Shown here piece by piece: positions 1 to 6,651 of a DNA stretch of 25,766 nt. A program made the position numbers and the translations under genes. Position 1 is the stretch's first letter. The number at the start of each line of letters is the position of its first letter. The stretch is from Akkermansiaceae bacterium UBA6138 (GTDB lineage: Bacteria > Verrucomicrobiota > Verrucomicrobiia > Verrucomicrobiales > DEV007): the NCBI GenBank assembly GCA_002422425.1, contig DIVG01000030.1:115666-141431 (forward strand). The letters run 5' to 3'. The notes below the pieces were generated by a model that saw only the letters and a program-made list of their open reading frames with translations, had not been told where the DNA came from and searched no databases.

Positions 1-372
1 GCCTTTACCCGCCTCGTGCGCACCGTGATTTTTGACTTTCTGAAATTGCTCGCGCGCGGGGAAGCGGAGGCTGCGTTGGAACTGATCCCGGGACGCGGGG
101 AGATCACGGTGGGGGCGTTAGGGGCAGCGATGAATGAGTTCACGCTGGATCATGGCCGGCTGCGCTTTGATCCCGAAGCGAGGAATGCAAAGCACTGCCG
201 CCTCGACGCCGCGCCGGGGGCGTCGATTTGGAAGATCGAGCAGATCCTTGTGGATGAAGCGGAGCTCAATGACTGGAGCGCGCGGTTCGAGGTGGATCTG
301 AGCGCCAGTGCGGAGGCAGGGCAAGCGGTGCTGCGACTAATCGGGATCGGGCCGGTGGCCGAAGGGATCTGA
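1..372 (+). CDS. DEAD/DEAH-box helicase, C-terminal DUF3516 fragment (5' end outside window)
   Basis: The frame is open from the first base, giving 123 visible residues before the TGA at 370-372, so this is taken as the C-terminal end of a gene that starts upstream. The pattern of a helical start, an acidic middle, then SIWKIEQILVDE, NDWSARFEVDL and a closing VLRLIGIG resembles the end of DUF3516. That domain forms the C-terminal tail of a subgroup of bacterial DEAD/DEAH-box RNA/DNA helicases, where the typical pattern is W-x-V-x-Q-x-L-x-D then D-W-x-x-x-x-x-V-D-L. No helicase motif is inside the window, so the helicase assignment rests on the tail alone. A GTG at 16 could start a short ORF, but the reading frame and family match favour a truncated long gene. 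A GC-rich hairpin follows the stop. Confidence 0.6.
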   Translation, partial: AFTRLVRTVIFDFLKLLARGEAEAALELIPGRGEITVGALGAAMNEFTLDHGRLRFDPEARNAKHCRLDAAPGASIWKIEQILVDEAELNDWSARFEVDLSASAEAGQAVLRLIGIGPVAEGI

Positions 373-390
373 AAGCCGGCCCTGGCAAAT

Positions 391-418
391 GGGGCGGGCG
401 GGACGCCCGTCACGCCCC
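391..418 (+). terminator. GC-rich hairpin after the helicase gene
   Basis: A perfect 6-bp stem (CGGGCG at 395-400, CGCCCG at 404-409) with a 3-nt loop is flanked by GGGG (391-394) and CCCC (415-418), which can extend the stem across a bulge. It starts 18 nt after the stop codon. No T-tract follows, so it is at best an atypical terminator or an mRNA 3'-end stabiliser. Confidence 0.35.
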
Positions 419-444
419 TCTCACCTCCAAAATCGGTACCCCTT

Positions 445-450
445 TATAAT
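445..450 (+). promoter_or_regulatory. Consensus -10 box upstream of the TM2 gene
   Basis: A perfect TATAAT lies 35 nt before the ATG at 486, downstream of the helicase hairpin. No good -35 hexamer is visible 16-18 nt further upstream (the sequence there is CACCTC-like), so the promoter call is tentative. Confidence 0.35.
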
Positions 451-485
451 TGGTAAAAACCGGCCCTACAGCGAACATTGTCCTC

Positions 486-914
486 ATGGAATCGACTCAC
501 AGCAAAACCATCGGCTACGTTCTCTGGATCTTCGGCTTCACTGGCTCGCACCGCTTTTACTTCGGTAAGCCCGTCAGTGGTCTGATCTGGTTTCTCACCC
601 TCGGTCTTCTCGGCATCGGCTGGCTCATCGACCTTTTCCTCATCCCTGGAATGGAACGTAAGGCCGAGCTGCGCTACAAGGCCGGCGAGGTCGATTACTC
701 GGTCGCGTGGATTCTCCAGACCTTTCTCGGCTATCTCGGGATTCACCGCATGTATATGGGCAAGTGGCTCACGGGCCTCCTCTACCTGTGCACCGCCGGG
801 CTCGCCGGGATCGGCTGGGCCTACGACTTCTGCACCCTGAACTCGCAGATCACCGAGATCAATGCGGAGCGCCGCGGTGAGACCGCCCCTTCCGACCGCC
901 TCATCGAGGGCTGA
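486..914 (+). CDS. Protein with two TM2 domains (inner membrane)
   Basis: A 142-residue membrane protein made of two successive TM2 units. Unit 1 (about residues 17-54) runs GFTGSHRFYFGK, a hydrophobic segment, then GIGWLIDLF. Unit 2 (about 82-118) runs GYLGIHRMYMGK, a hydrophobic segment, then GIGWAYDF. TM2 domains are two short transmembrane helices joined by a tight turn; their biochemical role is not established in bacteria. The G-x-H-R-x-Y-x-G-K signature and the GIGW turn occur in both halves, which suggests an internal duplication, since many bacterial TM2 proteins carry one unit. The ATG at 486 was chosen over an in-frame TTG at 450 because the TTG overlaps the TATAAT box and adds 12 residues of no recognisable character. 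A hairpin follows the gene. Confidence 0.82.
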   Translation: MESTHSKTIGYVLWIFGFTGSHRFYFGKPVSGLIWFLTLGLLGIGWLIDLFLIPGMERKAELRYKAGEVDYSVAWILQTFLGYLGIHRMYMGKWLTGLLYLCTAGLAGIGWAYDFCTLNSQITEINAERRGETAPSDRLIEG

Positions 915-938
915 TCGTGCTTCATTTGAATCAAAAGG

Positions 939-971
939 CGGAGGAAAGACGCGTTTTTCGCTTTTCCTCCG
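939..971 (+). terminator. Hairpin terminator after the TM2 gene
   Basis: CGGAGGAAA (939-947) pairs perfectly with TTTCCTCCG (963-971). The loop holds a small inner GCG/CGC hairpin around five T residues. A modest T-rich tail (ACTCTTTTC) follows. The position, 25 nt after the stop codon and 40 nt before the next ATG, fits an intrinsic terminator separating the TM2 and DUF3127 genes. Confidence 0.5.
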
Positions 972-1011
972 ACTCTTTTCGGGTGATATCTAGGCGCAGG
1001 AGTAAAACGAC

Positions 1012-1413
1012 ATGGGACAGAATTTCGAGCTGGAAGGCACCGTCAAGGTGATCAATGAGGTGCAAAGTTTCGCGAGCGGATTCACGAAGAGGGAATTCGT
1101 TGTTGAAGTCGAGGACGGGAAGTTTCCCCAGTCGATCAAGTTCGAATGCGTCAAGGAAAAGACGGCCATGATCGACGACTATGGTGTCGGGGATCCCGTG
1201 AAGGTCTCTTTTGATATCCGCGGCAACGAGTATAACGGCAAGTATTACGTCAACCTCAACGCCTGGAAACTTGAGAAGCCGGGTGCGGGTGGCGGCGGCA
1301 ATCGCGGTGGTTCACGCCAGGCCGCTCCCGCAAGCTACACTGACGACGGTCCGCCACTCCGGGAGGCCCCCGGAGGCTACGGTCAGGAGTCGGACGACGA
1401 TATCCCCTTCTGA
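1012..1413 (+). CDS. DUF3127 protein with SSB-like acidic C-terminal tip
   Basis: A 133-residue protein. Residues 1 to about 93 match the DUF3127 type: opening FELEGTVKVI, a central KREFVVEVEDGKFPQ, then Y-N-G-K-Y-Y-V-N-L-N-A-W near the end of the core, a pattern suggestive of an OB-like fold. A Gly/Arg/Ala/Pro-rich flexible linker follows, and the protein ends in DDDIPF. That hexapeptide equals the extreme C-terminus of E. coli single-stranded DNA-binding protein, the tip that recruits replication and repair proteins. From known SSB architecture (OB core, disordered linker, acidic tip) one can infer a nucleic-acid-binding, partner-recruiting role, but no function is proven for DUF3127. An AGGAG ribosome-binding site at 999-1003, 8 nt before the ATG, supports the start and is one of the clearest in the window. 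Confidence 0.85.
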   Translation: MGQNFELEGTVKVINEVQSFASGFTKREFVVEVEDGKFPQSIKFECVKEKTAMIDDYGVGDPVKVSFDIRGNEYNGKYYVNLNAWKLEKPGAGGGGNRGGSRQAAPASYTDDGPPLREAPGGYGQESDDDIPF

Positions 1414-1596
1414 GAGAGGCGTTTCCTCCCGATTTCGCGGAGAGGATATAGCTTGCTCATCAGCCCCTGTGGTCTAGGATAGAGGTCGTCCGGGGAATCT
1501 GATTTGACCCCTGCGGGGAAGATGTCTCTTCCGACCGCCATGATCAGCTCCGCCTCTCGCGGGGTCCCGGACTGACTCGAAACCTTGTTCAGACCC

Positions 1597-2859
1597 ATGC
1601 AAAATTCATCGTCCGGCGGAGACCGGAATCGTAACAGCAACTCCCGCTCACGTGGAGGCTCCCGCAGCGAAGGAAGCGGAGATCGCAATCGTCGCAGCAG
1701 CTCACGCAGTGGAGGCCGGCCCCGTCGTGACGGAGGCTCACGCGGCGAATCATCGAGCTCACGCCCGCCTCGCGGGAGTCGATCCTTCGACAACGAGCCC
1801 GAGATCATTCGACGCAGCAGCGCGCCGAGGCCGACCGGATTCCAGAAGTTCATCAGGATCATCACCTTTGGTCTTGTTGATCTTGCCGCCAAAAAACCGG
1901 CTCCGAAAAAGCCGGGACCGAAGTCATCTTCCGAGAGGAGCAGCTCAAAGAGCGGCGACAAGCCCGAGAAACGCGAGCGTCGCGCCCCTCTCCTCGTCGA
2001 ACCCACGACCCCGCGCCTCTACGTCGGCAATCTCAGCTACGACGCCACCGGCGAAGACCTCACCACGCTGTTTTCCGCCTACGGCACTGTGGCGGAAGCC
2101 GCGATCGTGACCCAGCCGGGATCGTCCCGCTCGAAGGGCTTTGCCTTTGTCGAGATGGGCAGTGTCGAAGAGGCCAAGGCAGCCGCCGCCGCCCTCAATG
2201 ACAAAGATTTCCAGGGCCGTCAGATGCTCGTGACCGGCGCCAAAAGCGAAGGCCGCACCGAAGGCGAACGGGCCCCGCGCGCTCCCCGCGAAGGACGTTC
2301 CGAAGGTCGTTCACGCGAAGGACGTTCCGAAGGTCGCGGACGGGGCGAACGCGGTCGCGGCGGTGATCGCGATCTCATCGAAAAGCCGACGCGTCAGGTG
2401 AAGCCTCTTCGGATCGAAGTCGTCACCTCTCCCTCGCTCACCGTGACTCATCTCAACGCCGACGCGTCCGAGATCGACCTCACCGATTTGTTCGCCGGGA
2501 TCGGCACAATTCAGCATCGCGAAGAGACGTCGGCCGAAGGTTCCGTTACCAGGACAGTGCGCGTCGACCTCGCCGATACGGCGGAAGCCCAGAAGGCGGT
2601 CGAATTGCTCGACGGCAAATGCTTCATGGGTCACCAGATCCGTGTCACCGGGGTGAAGGACGGCAATTTTGCCGCTCCCGCCGGCCCCGCCGTGACGGAG
2701 AAGGGGGAGGCTGTCGAGACTGCTGAAGTGGTTGAGAACGTCGAATCGGTTGAAACGGTCGAAGCAGAAGCGCTTGTCGAGACCGTGGAAGCTCCCGCAA
2801 CGGAGGAGATCGCCGAGATCGCCGACGTCATCAAAGAGACGGAAAACCAGCAGGCCTGA
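1597..2859 (+). CDS. RNA-binding protein: RS-rich N-terminus, RRM, degenerate second RRM, acidic tail
   Basis: A 420-residue protein with clear segments. Residues 1 to about 80 are Arg/Ser/Gly-rich and disordered. Residues 84-95 hold an isolated hydrophobic patch (KFIRIITFGLVD). A basic Lys/Ser/Pro stretch comes next. RRM1 spans about 140-215, with RNP2 LYVGNL (141-146) and RNP1 KGFAFVEM (180-187), so the aromatic RNA-stacking residues are present. An Arg/Gly/Glu linker (about 218-255) contains a near-exact REGRSEGR repeat. Residues about 275-352 follow an RRM-like pattern without a good RNP1. The tail is acidic, rich in V-E-T-V-E. Single-RRM bacterial proteins (Rbp-like) are usually near 100 residues, so this is a much larger multidomain version. 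An in-frame TTG at 1585 would add four residues; ATG 1597 is preferred. A strong terminator follows. Confidence 0.85.
   Translation: MQNSSSGGDRNRNSNSRSRGGSRSEGSGDRNRRSSSRSGGRPRRDGGSRGESSSSRPPRGSRSFDNEPEIIRRSSAPRPTGFQKFIRIITFGLVDLAAKKPAPKKPGPKSSSERSSSKSGDKPEKRERRAPLLVEPTTPRLYVGNLSYDATGEDLTTLFSAYGTVAEAAIVTQPGSSRSKGFAFVEMGSVEEAKAAAAALNDKDFQGRQMLVTGAKSEGRTEGERAPRAPREGRSEGRSREGRSEGRGRGERGRGGDRDLIEKPTRQVKPLRIEVVTSPSLTVTHLNADASEIDLTDLFAGIGTIQHREETSAEGSVTRTVRVDLADTAEAQKAVELLDGKCFMGHQIRVTGVKDGNFAAPAGPAVTEKGEAVETAEVVENVESVETVEAEALVETVEAPATEEIAEIADVIKETENQQA
2287..2336 (+). repeat. 27-bp direct repeat inside the RRM gene
   Basis: The 23-base string starting CGCGAAGGACGTTCC at 2287 recurs exactly from 2314, giving a 27-bp (9-codon) period and encoding REGRSEGRS then REGRSEGRG. 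The near-identity at DNA level points to recent slippage or duplication in the linker between the two RRM-like domains. Confidence 0.8.
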
Positions 2860-2889
2860 TCCTTCGCGATCTGTTCCGAAACAATTTGA

Positions 2890-2918
2890 AGCAGGGTCGG
2901 TGACGGCCCTGCTTTTTT
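2890..2918 (+). terminator. Intrinsic terminator after the RRM gene
   Basis: AGCAGGG (2890-2896) pairs with CCCTGCT (2907-2913) around a short loop, followed by an unbroken T run (2913-2918). It lies 30 nt after the RRM stop codon and just before the convergent GntR gene ends. The T run favours termination of plus-strand transcription. Confidence 0.85.
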
Positions 2919-2937
2919 GTGTCCCGCTACGGAGCGG

Positions 2938-3651
2938 TCACACAATCCGCCCGCCCGCAGTCCGTCGTGCGGCGGTGCGCAGGTGCTCGCTCATCAGTGT
3001 GGCGGCGTCGTCTGCATTCCCCGAGCTGATTGCTTCGAGGATGGCGAGGTGCTGTTTCCACCCTTCGCGGAGGTGGCTCTCGGTGTCGTTTCCGGCTTCA
3101 TAGGAGAGCCGTTTATAGCTCCAGCAGCGCCGGATGATTTCCCGCATCGAGAGATTGCCGCAGTAGTCCGCGATGACGAGGTGCAGCGCGAGGTCGAGCC
3201 ATCGGGCGGCCGTCTGCCAGTCGGGGCGCTTACCCGGCCTGGCGTCTTCGGCCAGGGTCTCGAGGTCGGCGAGGACCTCTGACGGGACGCTACCGACGCA
3301 GGCGCGTGCCGCTTCCGGTTCGATGAGCTGGCGGGTGCGGTGCAGATCGACAAGCCAGTTCTCTGCTCCCGGTCGCACGGAAGCACGCTGATTCAGTGTC
3401 TGACTCACGATCCCGTCGGCGGTGAGTCGCGCGAGCGCCTGGATCACCGGAGTGCGGCTCATCCCGAGATCTTCGGCGAGCCGGGTAGTCTTCAACTCGC
3501 TGCCGGCGGCAAGCTCGCCCCGCACGATGCGCAGGAGAATGCGGTCATGTGCCTCATCGGCGAGGGAGCGGCGAGCCGGATCGACGAGATCTTCGCCGAG
3601 CAGGACACAGAGTTCCGGGTAACGGCGCGGGTTGAAAGGAGGGAGAGACAT
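2938..3651 (-). CDS. GntR-family transcriptional regulator, FCD (FadR-like) subfamily
   Basis: A 237-residue regulator. Residues about 26-93 form the winged helix-turn-helix: ADEAHDRILLRIVRGELAAG, then LAEDLGMSRTPVIQALARL, the GntR recognition signature. The C-terminal half is an FCD ligand-binding helical bundle with the usual metal-site pattern: D153 and H157 (LDLALH), H201 (KQHLAIL) and H223 (SEHL). All four positions are filled, so a metal-assisted ligand pocket is likely, typically for a small acid or sugar acid. It is divergent from the oxidoreductase at 3757 with 105 nt between the starts. A 26-bp near-perfect palindrome sits in that gap, which suggests local control of the oxidoreductase and aminotransferase. 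The ligand cannot be read from the sequence. Confidence 0.88.
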   Translation of the reverse strand: MSLPPFNPRRYPELCVLLGEDLVDPARRSLADEAHDRILLRIVRGELAAGSELKTTRLAEDLGMSRTPVIQALARLTADGIVSQTLNQRASVRPGAENWLVDLHRTRQLIEPEAARACVGSVPSEVLADLETLAEDARPGKRPDWQTAARWLDLALHLVIADYCGNLSMREIIRRCWSYKRLSYEAGNDTESHLREGWKQHLAILEAISSGNADDAATLMSEHLRTAARRTAGGRIV

Positions 3652-3667
3652 GCGGGAAAAAATGGAT

Positions 3668-3695
3668 TTGACAGAAAAACAGCCGCCGGTAAAGT
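3668..3695 (+). promoter_or_regulatory. Sigma-70-type promoter for the oxidoreductase/aminotransferase pair
   Basis: A perfect -35 TTGACA (3668-3673) is followed after 16 nt by TAAAGT (3690-3695, four of six -10 matches). The predicted transcription start, about 3702, falls inside the 3695-3720 palindrome, so a bound regulator would block initiation. Confidence 0.5.
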
Positions 3696-3720
3696 GAATA
3701 CACTTCTAAAAGTGAATTCA
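3695..3720. promoter_or_regulatory. Palindromic operator candidate for the GntR/FCD regulator
   Basis: Left arm TGAATACACTT (3695-3705), spacer CTAA (3706-3709), right arm AAGTGAATTCA (3710-3720). The arms are complementary at 10 of 11 positions. A second, overlapping perfect element AAGTG-AATA-CACTT spans 3692-3705, so AAGTG half-sites occur three times. It lies between the divergent GntR and oxidoreductase genes, the usual operator position for an autoregulated FCD repressor. Binding by this GntR protein is inferred. Confidence 0.65.
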
Positions 3721-3756
3721 TTCAAGAGAAATTTCTCCTTTGCTTCAATCATTCCC

Positions 3757-5040
3757 ATGACCTCACTCCCTTCGAATCCCGCCACTCTCCCCGTCCTTCG
3801 CGGCGGCATGGTCGGCATGGGTATGATCTTTGACGAGACCTACGCACCCTTTTTCGAGGCGGCAGGACACGGCCTTTACGATGCCGCGACCGGTGCCTTC
3901 CGCGTTGAACTCGCCGGAGCCGCGACCCGCACGGGAGATCGCACCGCCGCCTATGTCCATCGCCGGGGGCTCACGGGCTTCGGCAATCACATCGGCGAAA
4001 ACGCCGTCGGCGATCTCCTCGCGAGCGGAATCGACTTTCTCTGTGTCGCTTCCCCCGACGACAAACACTTCGCCGCCGCTAAGCAGGGCATCGAAGCGGG
4101 CCATCACGTCATCATCGAAAAACCTTCGGTCCTGAGTCTGGCCGAGCTCGATCAGCTCGTCGCCCTTGCGAAGGAGAAAGACGTTCTCGCCAAGGTCGTT
4201 TACCACAAGCTCCTCGACCCCGATCACAAGCGGCTGCGCACTCTTGTTGCCGACGGAGTCCTCTCGCACGTGAACAACGGCTACTGTTCGCTCCTCGAGC
4301 CCAAGTCGATCTCGGGAAGCCAGTTCGCCGCGTGGATCACCGGTCGCAATCCCGGCACCTACGTCGCCGTCCATTACCTGAAGCTGATCGATTTCACCTT
4401 CGGCGGGCGACTGAAGAGTGTTCAGTGCACCGGTCAGCGGGGGCTCGTCGGCCCCAAGAACGGCCCCACCTGGGACTCGACCCAGCTCCGTCTCGTCTAC
4501 GAATACGAGAGCGGACGCGAGGCCGCCTTCGATATCCACACAAGTTGGGTCACGCCCGACAACTTCCCCGGCTACGTCGAGCAGGAGGTGCAGTTCCGCT
4601 TCGACAACGGCGTCTGGAACGGGCACAGCCGCAAGCGGGGCGTCGAGCTTACCGTCGAGGGCCGCACTCCCCACGAACTGAAAAACACGATTAACAATCA
4701 TTACAATGCCAGCTTCCTCGAGCCCTGGGGCGAACGAAGCCGCCGCGGCTACGGGATCGAGGTCATCGAGCGTTTCGCGCGGGAAGTTGCCTATGTCGAA
4801 CTCGGCGGTGACGGGAATGGCCGCTCCGCCCGTCTCGCGGAAATGGCCGCACGAGATTACAACGACCTCTCCGCCGACCGCCAGGTCGTCGCGGCCGTCG
4901 AAGCGATGGAAGCCATCCTCGCCAAAGCCGCCGCCGGCGAACCGAACGCGGTCGTCGAAGTCAACGGCAGGTCCGGCGGCCTCGCCCTCTACCTCCCCGG
5001 CAAATCCGAACCTGAAATGCTTTATCAAGGCACTGTCTGA
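3757..5040 (+). CDS. Gfo/Idh/MocA-type oxidoreductase
   Basis: A 427-residue NAD(P)-dependent dehydrogenase-like protein. The N-terminal Rossmann fold opens with GGMVGMGMIFD (residues 16-26), a variant of the GxGxxG loop. Next come IDFLCVASPDDKHFAAA (about 92-108) and the family's EKP motif at residues 121-123. The C-terminal half carries the usual substrate/oligomerisation sheet. Family members typically oxidise or reduce a hydroxyl of a sugar, cyclitol or nucleotide sugar. The frame continues open far upstream, through the divergent GntR gene, but ATG 3757 is chosen because the Rossmann fold begins there and the promoter and operator lie just before it. The gene is followed after 122 nt by an aminotransferase on the same strand; together they could convert a hydroxyl to a ketone and then to an amine. 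Confidence 0.85.
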   Translation: MTSLPSNPATLPVLRGGMVGMGMIFDETYAPFFEAAGHGLYDAATGAFRVELAGAATRTGDRTAAYVHRRGLTGFGNHIGENAVGDLLASGIDFLCVASPDDKHFAAAKQGIEAGHHVIIEKPSVLSLAELDQLVALAKEKDVLAKVVYHKLLDPDHKRLRTLVADGVLSHVNNGYCSLLEPKSISGSQFAAWITGRNPGTYVAVHYLKLIDFTFGGRLKSVQCTGQRGLVGPKNGPTWDSTQLRLVYEYESGREAAFDIHTSWVTPDNFPGYVEQEVQFRFDNGVWNGHSRKRGVELTVEGRTPHELKNTINNHYNASFLEPWGERSRRGYGIEVIERFAREVAYVELGGDGNGRSARLAEMAARDYNDLSADRQVVAAVEAMEAILAKAAAGEPNAVVEVNGRSGGLALYLPGKSEPEMLYQGTV

Positions 5041-5051
5041 TCGTTTCATCT

Positions 5052-5137
5052 CTTAATTTTAATCCTTAATCTTAATCGTAATCCCATTCCGCTCCCGAAA
5101 CACCCCGGTCCATCGGGGATTAAGATTAAGGATTAAG
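5052..5137. repeat. Long inverted repeat built from TTAATC units, between oxidoreductase and aminotransferase
   Basis: The left arm TTAATCCTTAATCTTAATC (5059-5077) and the right arm GATTAAGATTAAGGATTAA (5118-5136) are perfectly complementary over 19 bp. The 40-nt loop contains its own hairpin, CCCCG (5103-5107) with CGGGG (5114-5118, sharing one base with the outer arm). The arms are themselves tandem 6-7 bp units (CTTAATT, TTAATCC, TTAATC, TTAATC, GTAATCC), far more AT-rich than the flanking genes. The element ends 26 nt before the aminotransferase ATG. It could be an attenuator, an mRNA processing site or an intergenic repeat family. Confidence 0.85.
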
Positions 5138-5162
5138 AACTTGGAAAATACGTCCCCACTCT

Positions 5163-6566
5163 ATGACCACTACCCTGCTCGAAACCCCCGCCCGTCCCCA
5201 GCACCTCGTCGAACACGCCGGCGAGGAAACCTCGAATCACCTCCGTCGCGATCTCGTCGAGACCGAGCCCACCTGCCTGCGCACGCGCACGCCGAGCATG
5301 GCGGTGCTGCACCGCAGCGCGGGATCCTATCATTACACTCCCGAAGGACGCAAACTCGCCGACTTCACCTCGGGTGTGCTCGTCGCGAATCTCGGACACA
5401 ATCCCAAACGCTGGTGGAAACGCGTCATGGAATACATGGCCCTAGAAGACGCCTGCGGCGAGAGCGGCTTTCACATGGGCGTGACCCTGACCTCTTACAA
5501 CGCGGTCACCGAGATCGAAATCGAAGCGAGCCGCCGCCTCCTCGCCAATCTCCAGGCGGCTCCCGGCGGGGCCCGTCTCGAGCAGGTCCTCTGGGCCGCC
5601 AGCGGCAGCGAGGCCGTGCAAAAAGGTCTCTGGGCCGGACTTGCGAAACGTCCCCAGGGCGACGGCATCATCCTTGCGACGCGCGGCGGGTTCCACGGCA
5701 AGAAAGGACTCTCGGGCGCCGTCACCGGCAGCGAGACGGACAAGGAGCGCGATCCCCGCGTCCGTTTCATCAGCTTTCCCAGGGAGGAATGCCGCAGTCT
5801 TGAGGCACGCAAAGAGCCGCTCGACCTCGCGCCCTACCGCGCCGAACTTGAAGCGCTCAAGGCCGAGTTCGGCGACCGCCTCTGTGTCCTCATCACCGAA
5901 CCCTACCTTGGCGGCGGCGGATCGTATCATCCGCAGAAGGAATACATGCAGATGCTGGCGCAGTTCTGTCAGGAAAACGATCTCCTCTTTTTCCTCGATG
6001 AAGTTCAGGCCAACTTCGGGCGCACCGGCTCGATGTATGCCTACAGCGAATACGGTATCGAACCCGACCTCGTCGCCCTCGGCAAGGGGCTCGGCAACGG
6101 CATGCCGGTCGATGCCGTCGCGGGACGCGCCGACGTCTTCGCCCGCATGGGCTTCGGCGACGGATCGGATACCTGGAGCGGTCACCCGCTCGGCTGTGCC
6201 GCCGTCCTCGCGACTCTCGACGAATTCGAGCAGACCGACGTGCTCGAGCAGGGCCGTCGCCTCAGTGCCGCGATCGAGGAATGCCTCGTAAAGCTCAACG
6301 GACTGCCCGCGATCAAATACGTCCGCGGCGAAGGCACCGTCTGGGGGATCGAATGCCAGCCCGTCGGCGATCTCACCGCCGAGCAGGTCGCTCACGAGAT
6401 CGTTCGCCTCTGCTATCTTGGTGATGAGGAAGATCGCGGTCTGCACTTGTTAGGCCCTCTCGCCGGGAGAGTCATTCGTGTCGCCCCTCCCCTCACGATG
6501 CCGGTGGCGGAACTGGAAGAATACTTCGGGGTGATGCACCGGATCACCGCACGGCTGGGCAGGTAA
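5163..6566 (+). CDS. Class III PLP-dependent aminotransferase
   Basis: A 467-residue protein of the acetylornithine/GABA aminotransferase fold class. Visible landmarks are the GSE phosphate-cup motif (148-150), GFHGKK (176-181; family FHGRT), ITEPYLGGGG (244-253), FFLDEVQANFGRTG (276-289) with D279 for the pyridine nitrogen, and the Schiff-base lysine K308 in LVALGKGLGNGMPVDAV. The length suits the family. The substrate is unknown; class III enzymes transfer amino groups to or from omega-amino, ketone or keto-sugar substrates. The upstream oxidoreductase and GntR repressor suggest that the keto substrate is produced by the dehydrogenase. There is no clear Shine-Dalgarno sequence. A 26-bp sequence separates the large inverted repeat from this ATG. 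Confidence 0.9.
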   Translation: MTTTLLETPARPQHLVEHAGEETSNHLRRDLVETEPTCLRTRTPSMAVLHRSAGSYHYTPEGRKLADFTSGVLVANLGHNPKRWWKRVMEYMALEDACGESGFHMGVTLTSYNAVTEIEIEASRRLLANLQAAPGGARLEQVLWAASGSEAVQKGLWAGLAKRPQGDGIILATRGGFHGKKGLSGAVTGSETDKERDPRVRFISFPREECRSLEARKEPLDLAPYRAELEALKAEFGDRLCVLITEPYLGGGGSYHPQKEYMQMLAQFCQENDLLFFLDEVQANFGRTGSMYAYSEYGIEPDLVALGKGLGNGMPVDAVAGRADVFARMGFGDGSDTWSGHPLGCAAVLATLDEFEQTDVLEQGRRLSAAIEECLVKLNGLPAIKYVRGEGTVWGIECQPVGDLTAEQVAHEIVRLCYLGDEEDRGLHLLGPLAGRVIRVAPPLTMPVAELEEYFGVMHRITARLGR

Positions 6567-6572
6567 GGGCTC

Positions 6573-6598
6573 GCAGCTTTCTCCCCCCGGGGGGCTGC
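6573..6598. terminator. GC hairpin between convergent aminotransferase and sigma-factor genes
   Basis: GCAGC (6573-6577) pairs with GCTGC (6594-6598) and encloses a CCCCCC/GGGGG core. There is no T-tract on either side. The position between convergent genes suggests a bidirectional transcript-end structure, but the call is weak. Confidence 0.35.
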
Positions 6599-6651
6599 CA
6601 CCCTGGCCGGGGGTCCCTAAGACCTGCTGCCAAATAGTAACCCGCGCCTTC

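Noticed and set aside
1383..2006. A minus-strand Arg/Leu/Pro-rich frame of 207 codons
   Set aside because: It is the mirror of the Arg/Ser-rich repeat region of the RRM gene, and composition bias alone explains it.
3763..5049. A 428-codon open frame on the minus strand opposite the first oxidoreductase
   Set aside because: The plus-strand protein has Rossmann and EKP motifs and a promoter and operator. The antisense translation is a low-complexity Gly/Val/Asp/Glu pattern typical of mirrored GC-rich coding sequence.
5442..6446. A 334-codon minus-strand frame opposite the aminotransferase
   Set aside because: The plus strand encodes a complete class III aminotransferase with a PLP lysine. The antisense product has no motif.
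2938..6566. Interpretation of the cassette as a toxin-antitoxin or defence system
   Set aside because: All three products fit metabolic families with intact catalytic or ligand residues; no toxin, nuclease or membrane effector is present.
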